A DNA stretch of 32,477 nucleotides from Candidatus Cloacimonadales bacterium (lineage in GTDB: Bacteria; Cloacimonadota; Cloacimonadia; Cloacimonadales; TCS61), in contig JAUSOT010000133.1 in the NCBI GenBank assembly GCA_030656075.1, positions 1 through 32,477 on the forward strand. The letters run 5' to 3'. This document shows positions 26,801-32,477 of the stretch, piece by piece. Position numbers and translations under genes: made by a program. How positions within the stretch are numbered: the stretch's first letter is position 1; each line of letters starts with the position of its first letter. The notes beneath the pieces were generated by a model. That model ran no database searches. It worked only from the letters and a program-made list of their open reading frames with translations, and was not told the origin of the DNA.

Positions 26801-28075
26801 TTCTCAAATCAGGATATTGACTTTCCGATCTTGATGGACCTGGTGCAGCAAACCTATAATGATGGAATTAGTCGGAATCATAAGCAACCGCATTTTGCTC
26901 CGCAATACAACAACATCATCACCTACCCGCTCACTGTGCGAAACGAGAAAAAGGGTGTGATCTGTCTTTTCACCAAAAGGGGAAATCACTACTTCACAGA
27001 GAAAACGTATAATCTCATCAGCGCTTTATGCAACCAGATAGTGGTGATAGTGGAAAATATTTCCTACGAAAAATTGCAGAAAGCTCACGAAATAATCAGA
27101 GAGGAACTGGCTGAATCAAGTACTTTCACCAATATCATAGGCAAAAGTGAAAAAATCCAGGAAATATTCCGTATGATCGAAAAGATCAAAAATGCCACCA
27201 CTACAGTTCTCCTGGAAGGTACCAGCGGAACCGGCAAGGAATTGATCGCCCGGGCTATTCATTACAACAGCAACCGGCGCAATAATAAATTCGTAGCTCA
27301 ATATTGCGGCGCTCTACCCGAAACTTTGCTGGAAAGCGAATTATTCGGACATATGAAAGGCTCATTCACCGGTGCCACTCACGATAAAAAAGGACTTTTC
27401 GAAATTGCGGACGGCGGTACTTTTTTCCTGGATGAAATCGCTGATATCAGCCTTTCTACCCAGGTTAAATTATTGCGTTTCCTGCAGGAAGGCGAAATCA
27501 AACGAGTTGGTTCTACCAATACACAACACGTTGATGTGCGAGTGATCTGCGCCACGAATGTTTCTCTGCGGGAAAAGGTGGAAAGAGGCGAATTCCGTCT
27601 TGATCTTTTTTATCGGCTGAATGTGATCCGCATCGAAGTGCCGCCCCTTAAAGAAAGGAAATCCGATATTCCGCTGCTGGCTGTGCATTTCCTGGATAAA
27701 TACTGCAGCAAAATGAACAAAAGCATCAACGGCATCACCGAAGAAGCGATGAAATACCTCATGAATTATGACTGGCCGGGTAATATCCGCCAATTGGAAA
27801 ATGAAATTGAAAGAGCTGTAACTTTATCGGAAGGTGAATCATCCATTCGTTCATCTGAGCTTTCGGAAGAAATTTTCCGCTTCCAGGAACACACCGAAAC
27901 CGTGAATTTATTGGAAAAGAGAAGCCTGAAAGATGCGGTGGAAAAGCTGGAAAAACAAATGATTATCAGCGTTTTGGATGAAACCGACTGGAACCAGACT
28001 CAGGCAGCCAAAAAGCTTGGTCTCAGCCGCCAGGGACTCATCAAAAAAATGCAGCGTTATAAATTGGAAAGATAG
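23825..28075 (+). CDS. Giant sigma54-interacting regulator: N-terminal ATPase, TPR array, GAF, sigma54 AAA+, Fis-type HTH
   Basis: N-terminal P-loop 'GEPGSGKTFFF'. Repeated TPRs ('YNNLGALASYRGESKVAETLMLKSLNL', 'YNNIGITYMNNAEYDKAEESYRSSL'). GAF-like region. 'GTSGTGKELIARAIHYNS', 'GSFTGATHDKKG', 'GGTFFLDEIADIS'. C-terminal HTH 'NQTQAAKKLGLSRQGLIKKMQRY'. Confidence 0.9.
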   Translation: MEDRIVQMLSNFITNDQTLVLNIYTKLQHKQSKIIEIVGEPGSGKTFFFRQLLEKLSMENKEAEYCIPQLFRFNQFEEIVQLTTDINKSDFNELIAEAEKLGIKQKYDLFYFLTEKMTERKILKPKTIILYETSGLDQYSLDFIQYLVQYSEDVPIQFVLFTCRKTFSFSEKVIIPKPTQENLQKILSNLFPDSKNDYYSESEILENITKGNMATISYVLFHSIKSDKKKIDFSAFLDKKLSIKNIIRNNIETFNEKQQTLYYTILLLDTFASDSTLKKIFGQTAFTKDLNFLKKQSIIYMLNGKYHSKKTVYGKDFFAKLSAKKQDEIYQNVSKVLTPEHLDDLRISIKKYDPDTILRIVNRISKLFDYDANVKLYKLLMEMQISLPEQADAIKNLGKAYHNLGKYDIASEYYRRALRICVENNLPLDEIVMELARSLKKVGSSAYALEIIKKYTPEPKDKIVEYPLLLLKIEILMDLEEFDDAKDLIDKVYRIADQNKDEQTRYNIMAECRKLRGKIYYFLNDWVKAESEFNESEKFYLKVNNLEGLSAIYNNLGALASYRGESKVAETLMLKSLNLDKQRYNLNGVSVSYNNMGSMFEDTSDYKKCLKYFNEAIRIQKLLGGRTVIANLYNNIGITYMNNAEYDKAEESYRSSLKIGIEFNLYIIVVSSYSSLGAMYFRAGDFTKAIDYYERAVKKSKEHNLTEGLCQNYNNIGELFEKRGEYNLAYDFYLKSKELLPVISNDFLRAELFGNLGSVLTQLHQFKEAYAYLVESSDYFKSLDAKDKILEGAQKHAIFFISTRNFESANYYLDQALKLAEELENEFQIGKCYYIRALMEKDETDKALDLLKKAKEKFVKTNNNFELAMANFEYAELLLIKEDWEQALQILNDNKKIIQKFEAIKFLEKNDILIQKINTKYEKELKESKVQESMLNKFYEITQQLNVITDFDILLEIALDKLVDFAEADSGIFALYNNKQLKDSWDYLLLNNFSNQDIDFPILMDLVQQTYNDGISRNHKQPHFAPQYNNIITYPLTVRNEKKGVICLFTKRGNHYFTEKTYNLISALCNQIVVIVENISYEKLQKAHEIIREELAESSTFTNIIGKSEKIQEIFRMIEKIKNATTTVLLEGTSGTGKELIARAIHYNSNRRNNKFVAQYCGALPETLLESELFGHMKGSFTGATHDKKGLFEIADGGTFFLDEIADISLSTQVKLLRFLQEGEIKRVGSTNTQHVDVRVICATNVSLREKVERGEFRLDLFYRLNVIRIEVPPLKERKSDIPLLAVHFLDKYCSKMNKSINGITEEAMKYLMNYDWPGNIRQLENEIERAVTLSEGESSIRSSELSEEIFRFQEHTETVNLLEKRSLKDAVEKLEKQMIISVLDETDWNQTQAAKKLGLSRQGLIKKMQRYKLER

Positions 28076-28244
28076 TGGAATGAAACCTTAAGAATGGTCT
28101 CTACAGAGAAATGCTTTCGGATAGACCTTCGCAATGGTAAAAAAAATAGAAATGAATGAACGGTTTGTAAATTAGGAATAGCAAACCCCCTTAAATTCCC
28201 CCTTCTCAGGGGGATAATATGGAAAAAGGAATTTATATAATATA

Positions 28245-31064
28245 GTGAAAGAATTATTCAATTTTGTCGCACTGGATATTGAAACTACCGGTTTCGATTT
28301 CGTCAAGGACGAAATCATTGAGATCGGGGCAGTTCGATATTATAAAGGCGAAGAAAAAGACAGCTTTTCCCTCTTTATCAAACCGACAAAACCGGTCCCG
28401 CGTTTCATCAAACAACTTACTCACATCACGGACGAGCAATTAGCCGGGGGAGAAAGCCTGGAAGATGCTTTGGTTAAACTGCTGGAATTTCTGAGCACCG
28501 ATCTGGTTTTGTGTCACAATACTTTCTTCGACATAAATTTTCTGAACACAAAATACGAATCAAAAGGCTTACCGAAACTTTCCAATCAGCATCTGGACAC
28601 ACTCGACTTGGCTCGTATGTATCTTCCCTTCATCCAAAATCACAAATTGGGAACGGTAGCGGAATATTTCCAGATCGATCTTTCCAATGCACACCGGGCT
28701 ATTTTTGATGCCAAAGCGACTGCTGAAATTTTACTGAAAATGCTGGAATTTATCGATGAGAACATTCCGCTCAAATTGAATCATCAATTATTGGAAATTG
28801 CCAATTCCACGCGTTCTTTGATCGGATTATCAATCTTTCTGGAAAAAATCGTTGAACATCAAAAAGTGAATGCCCTGCTTTCCAAACAGAAACCTAAAAT
28901 AGATTTTCACAACCGGAATTATATCGAACATATCCCGGAAAAAACTGAAGAAATTACCATTGATGAAGCCTTCCAAAAAGGCGGTTTATTCGACCGGCAA
29001 TATGACAAATATGAACTGCGGGAAGGCCAGATAGACATGGCTAAAGCCATCCTGGATAAATATGAACGCAGCGAATTCCTGCTGGTGGAAGCTGGAACCG
29101 GCGTCGGAAAATCGCTGGCTTATCTGGTGCCGTCCATCATGTTTTCCAATGCCAACGACAATAAAAAGATCATCATTTCCACCAATACCAAAAACCTGCA
29201 GGAACAGCTTTTCTACAAAGATCTGCCCACTGTCAGCAAAAGTATAAACCTGCCGTTCAAAGCTTCGCTTTTGAAGGGACGCCGCAATTATGCCTGCCAG
29301 AAAAAATGGCTGGAAGTTTCCATGGACAGGGATAGAATGCTGAACAGTTCGGAGATGCGTTCGATGCTCAATCTGGTCGTCTGGAAAGAATTTACCGAAA
29401 CCGGTGATATTTCGGAGAACAGTTCTTTCAATCCGAACCGGGATGCCAGCCTCTGGAAGAAACTTTCGGCTGATAATTTCATCTGCCGTAAAAGACGCTG
29501 CCCTCATTTCAAACAATGTTATTTGATGAATATCCGCACCAAAGCTGAAGAATCTAACCTGGTGATCATCAATCATCATCTGCTGCTGGCTGATCTCACA
29601 GCCGAAAATGCAGTTCTGGGAGAATATGAATATCTCATCGTGGATGAAGCGCACAATCTTCCGCAACTTGCCCAGATCGAATTAGGCATGTCGCTTTCCT
29701 ACCCGGAGGTAAATAATTTCTTCACCTCGCTTTTTTCAGCAAAAAAGAAGTTTCAATTCGGTGTGTTGGTAAACCTGAAAACGGCAGCTATCAAAAGCGA
29801 ATTCCCCGCTAAAACCGAATTTCTGGAAAAAATCGAAGAAGTCATCAAACTGATCAATGACAATAAAGATATGTTCGCCGATTTTTTCCGCAAAATTGCC
29901 GAAGTCGTCAAAAGTCAGGGAAATTATGGAAAACTGCGCATCAAAGACACCGGAGATCATGAATTTCTAACAAGCTACTTCAACAAGATCATCAATTTCT
30001 GGGAGGAATTTTCCCGTAGTTTCCTGCCGATATTTGAAATCTTGTCAAAAGTGAATAAGCAGCGTTTTGTCGATCACGGGCAGAACCTGGAAATGCTGGA
30101 AAGCATCCAACTCAGAATAGCTGAATATTACAACTCTTTGCTGCTGCTGTACAATCCCAACCTGAAGGAATTTGCTTATTGGATGGAAACGTTCCCAACC
30201 CAGGATGAAAAATATCCGGCGGGTGTTTTGTGTTATTGTCCGCTCAATGTGAACGAGATTTTCCAAAAGAAGCTGTATGAACGCATGAAATCGATCGTGT
30301 TCACTTCCGCTACGATTGCCATCCGTGACAAATTCAAATATTTCTCCAACCGCATGGGTCTCGATCTGCTGGAAGAGGGTTTTGTGCAGGAACTTGTTGT
30401 GCAGTCGCCTTTCGATTATCACAAACAGTCTATGGTTTTAGTCGCTGGTTTTTTGCCCGATCCGAAAGACAGATTTTTCAAAGCGCAGAGTTTGGAAGTG
30501 ATCCGCCAAAGTGTGGAAATTTCGCAGGCAGGAACGATGGTTCTCTTCACTGCCTACAAAAACTTGAATGAAGCGTATGATGAATTTGGTGATGAATTCT
30601 ATGCCAAAGATATTTTACTGCTCACGCAGGGTAAAGGAATGGGGCGTTCTGCCATGCTAAAAGAATTTCGCAAACAGCGCAATTCCGTGCTTTTGGGAAC
30701 GAACTCATTTTGGGAAGGTGTAGATGTTCCGGGTGAATCGCTGGAATTATTGATTTTGCATAAATTGCCCTTCCTGGTTCCTTCCGAGCCGATCGTGGAA
30801 GCCTACCTGGAAAAACTGGACGAAGAAGGAAAAGACAGCTTCATGCATTATATGCTGCCTAATGCGCTGCTCAAATACCGGCAGGGTTTTGGCCGGCTGA
30901 TCCGGCATAAAACTGATCGCGGAGTGGTGCTGGTGCTGGATAATCGTGTTCTTACCAAACGCTACGGCCAGTTCTTCATAGATACCGTTCCCGCCAGAAC
31001 GATCATCACTAAATCCGATCTGGAAATCTATGATTTTCTGGCAAAATGGTTCCATAAGATTTAA
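28245..31064 (+). CDS. dinG: DinG-type XPD-family helicase with N-terminal DnaQ-like 3'-5' exonuclease
   Basis: 'FVALDIETTGFDFVKDEIIEIGAVRYY' exonuclease I; 'EAGTGVGKSLAYLVPS' Walker A; 'LIVDEAHNL'; 'LGTNSFWEGVDVPG'; Cys residues 'YACQKK...FICRKRRCPHFKQCYLM'. GTG start. Confidence 0.9.
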   Translation: MKELFNFVALDIETTGFDFVKDEIIEIGAVRYYKGEEKDSFSLFIKPTKPVPRFIKQLTHITDEQLAGGESLEDALVKLLEFLSTDLVLCHNTFFDINFLNTKYESKGLPKLSNQHLDTLDLARMYLPFIQNHKLGTVAEYFQIDLSNAHRAIFDAKATAEILLKMLEFIDENIPLKLNHQLLEIANSTRSLIGLSIFLEKIVEHQKVNALLSKQKPKIDFHNRNYIEHIPEKTEEITIDEAFQKGGLFDRQYDKYELREGQIDMAKAILDKYERSEFLLVEAGTGVGKSLAYLVPSIMFSNANDNKKIIISTNTKNLQEQLFYKDLPTVSKSINLPFKASLLKGRRNYACQKKWLEVSMDRDRMLNSSEMRSMLNLVVWKEFTETGDISENSSFNPNRDASLWKKLSADNFICRKRRCPHFKQCYLMNIRTKAEESNLVIINHHLLLADLTAENAVLGEYEYLIVDEAHNLPQLAQIELGMSLSYPEVNNFFTSLFSAKKKFQFGVLVNLKTAAIKSEFPAKTEFLEKIEEVIKLINDNKDMFADFFRKIAEVVKSQGNYGKLRIKDTGDHEFLTSYFNKIINFWEEFSRSFLPIFEILSKVNKQRFVDHGQNLEMLESIQLRIAEYYNSLLLLYNPNLKEFAYWMETFPTQDEKYPAGVLCYCPLNVNEIFQKKLYERMKSIVFTSATIAIRDKFKYFSNRMGLDLLEEGFVQELVVQSPFDYHKQSMVLVAGFLPDPKDRFFKAQSLEVIRQSVEISQAGTMVLFTAYKNLNEAYDEFGDEFYAKDILLLTQGKGMGRSAMLKEFRKQRNSVLLGTNSFWEGVDVPGESLELLILHKLPFLVPSEPIVEAYLEKLDEEGKDSFMHYMLPNALLKYRQGFGRLIRHKTDRGVVLVLDNRVLTKRYGQFFIDTVPARTIITKSDLEIYDFLAKWFHKI

Positions 31065-31201
31065 AGTACCTCGACCTGCCAGGTTGAGCAATTTAGCAAG
31101 CTGGCAGCTTGCTCTACGAACCTTGCCGTCGCTTCTATCATTGCGGCTTTCATTTGGCAATGTCAAGGTTGGCGATAGAAGAGAAGAATATGTGAATGTA
31201 A

Positions 31202-31247
31202 GTCTTTGCGAGTTTTCTGACAGCAGCTTCAGACGAAGCAATCATAA
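31202..31247. repeat. Intergenic element 'GTCTTTGCGAG...CGAAGCAATCAT', copy 1
   Basis: Direct repeat with 31683-31727. Confidence 0.75.
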
Positions 31248-31490
31248 TAGGAATTTACAGTTAAGATTGCTTCGAAAGAAATTAAGGAAGATTTTCCACA
31301 ATGACAGTTTGGGAAGATGTAAAAGAAATCTTGGCAGGATCAAGGCTACCTTGCCATCGCCTCTCTAAAGGAATCTTGCACTTGGCAATGTCAAGGTTGG
31401 AATTATGATTAGGAGTGAAAGAAACCTTGGCAGGGTCAAGCAGGAAGCTGCATCGAAAGAGCTCCTGACAAGGTTAATTACCATTTTTTT

Positions 31491-31597
31491 CTTGTTCCAA
31501 TGCTCTGCGTTGGGACAAGTGTTTCCCGCTCCTGCGGATAAATATTTTTTGATACACAGAGCGTAGAAGTCCGGTTCCAACGCAGAGCATTGGAACC
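31491..31597. repeat. Pair of hairpins with exactly complementary 9-nt loops
   Basis: CTTGTTCCAA-TGCTCTGCG-TTGGGACAAG (31491-31519) and GGTTCCAA-CGCAGAGCA-TTGGAACC (31573-31597). Confidence 0.9.
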
Positions 31598-31682
31598 AGT
31601 ATTTCCTGGCAGGAAAAAACGAAGATAAGGTTGTGAAAAAAGCTATCCCAAAGGAAGATAAACATTGGCAGAATAATTCGAT

Positions 31683-31727
31683 GTCTTTGCGAGCATTCTT
31701 TCAACGGCATCGAACGAAGCAATCATG
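31683..31727. repeat. Intergenic element 'GTCTTTGCGAG...CGAAGCAATCAT', copy 2
   Basis: Its 3' end contains the ATG of the downstream HhH-GPD gene. Confidence 0.75.
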
Positions 31728-32399
31728 AAGAAGAAATTAATTCAAATCTACCAGACCTTACTTACCCATTTCGGACATCAAAACTGGTGGCCCGCTGAAA
31801 CAAAAGACGAGATCATCATCGGAGCAATTCTCACTCAGAGTATCAGTTGGCAGAACGTGGAAACCGCCATCCAAAACCTGAAGAGAGAAAATCTCTGCAG
31901 TCTGGAAGCGATCTATCATGCCAAAATTGAAACCATTGCTCCGCTCATCAGATCGACATTGTACTACAATCAAAAAGCTAAAAAGTTGAAGAATTTCACG
32001 GATATTCTTTTTGCTGAATTTGGCGGAAAGCTCACCAAAATGTTTTCGCTGGAATTGAAAGAATTGAGAGACAAACTTCTTAATATTGCTGGAATCGGAG
32101 AGGAAACAGCCGATTCGATATTGCTTTATGTCGGAGAGAAACCGATCTTCGTTGTCGATGCTTACACCAAACGGATTTTCACGAGATTTGGACTTATTGA
32201 AAACGACTTGGATTATCAGAAGGTTCAGGATTTTTTCATGGAAAATTTGCCTTCTGATGTCGCACTTTTCCAGGATTTTCATGCTCAGATCGTGCGGCTG
32301 GGAAAGGAATATTGCCGGAAACGAAATCTGAAATGTGGGGAATGTCCGGTAAACCTGAATTGTATATATTCACCTTCGGAACGGTCGATTCCCCTCTAA
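31725..32399 (+). CDS. Endonuclease III-family HhH-GPD DNA glycosylase with [4Fe-4S] motif
   Basis: 'LLNIAGIGEETADSILLYVGEKPIFVVDAYTKRIFTRFG' HhH-GPD with catalytic Asp. C-terminal Cx6Cx2Cx5C 'CRKRNLKCGECPVNLNC'. Confidence 0.9.
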   Translation: MKKKLIQIYQTLLTHFGHQNWWPAETKDEIIIGAILTQSISWQNVETAIQNLKRENLCSLEAIYHAKIETIAPLIRSTLYYNQKAKKLKNFTDILFAEFGGKLTKMFSLELKELRDKLLNIAGIGEETADSILLYVGEKPIFVVDAYTKRIFTRFGLIENDLDYQKVQDFFMENLPSDVALFQDFHAQIVRLGKEYCRKRNLKCGECPVNLNCIYSPSERSIPL

Positions 32400-32477
32400 T
32401 AGAGGGGTACGGCTTTAGCCGGGGGGTGTGTAGAACCTTCCGAACGGTGAAAATGAATGAACAAAATAAACGTTCAC

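Noticed and set aside
28180-28220. 'CCCCCTTAAATTCCCCCTTCTCAGGGGG' palindrome as a specific regulatory site, also 'CCCCTCTAATAGAGGGG' at 32390-32407
   Set aside because: Common intergenic palindromes in many bacteria; without genome counts there is no reason to assign function.
1-32477. CRISPR array, rRNA or tRNA genes
   Set aside because: No regularly spaced direct repeats with unique spacers and no recognisable rRNA or tRNA sequence on either strand by eye; a tRNAscan/Infernal run would settle tRNAs.

Overview
This 32.5 kb window is a bacterial chromosomal segment. Gene content and codon usage suggest an FCB-group organism, possibly Cloacimonetes-like (inference only). The left end (about 1-4.3 kb) is a small defense/toxin-antitoxin island on the minus strand. 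It holds a 640-aa reverse transcriptase with a C-terminal HEPN-like RNxxxxxH motif (AbiA-like architecture), a MNT/HEPN pair, and a BrnT/BrnA pair, interspersed with an imperfect ~170-bp palindromic repeat. The remainder is mostly housekeeping: a DUF3788-like protein, MnmH (tRNA 2-selenouridine synthase), an M3 oligoendopeptidase, GlyQ, a heterodimeric ABC exporter, a DUF2179-type membrane protein, a 58-aa ferredoxin-like ORF missing from the ORF track, a PKD/beta-helix secreted protein, a MntA/HepT pair overlapping alaS, a GxxExxY gene inside inverted repeats, a GT9 heptosyltransferase-like protein, a 1416-aa ATPase-TPR-GAF-sigma54-AAA+-Fis regulator, an exonuclease-DinG helicase, and an HhH-GPD glycosylase. 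The observations most worth following up are the RT-HEPN gene, the GxxExxY cassette bounded by ~41-bp inverted repeats (one arm encodes the alaS stop codon), the overlap of the HepT tRNase-family toxin with alaS, an AT-rich insertion inside AlaRS, and several families of short hairpins in the intergenic regions. All assignments come from reading motifs; no database searches were run.
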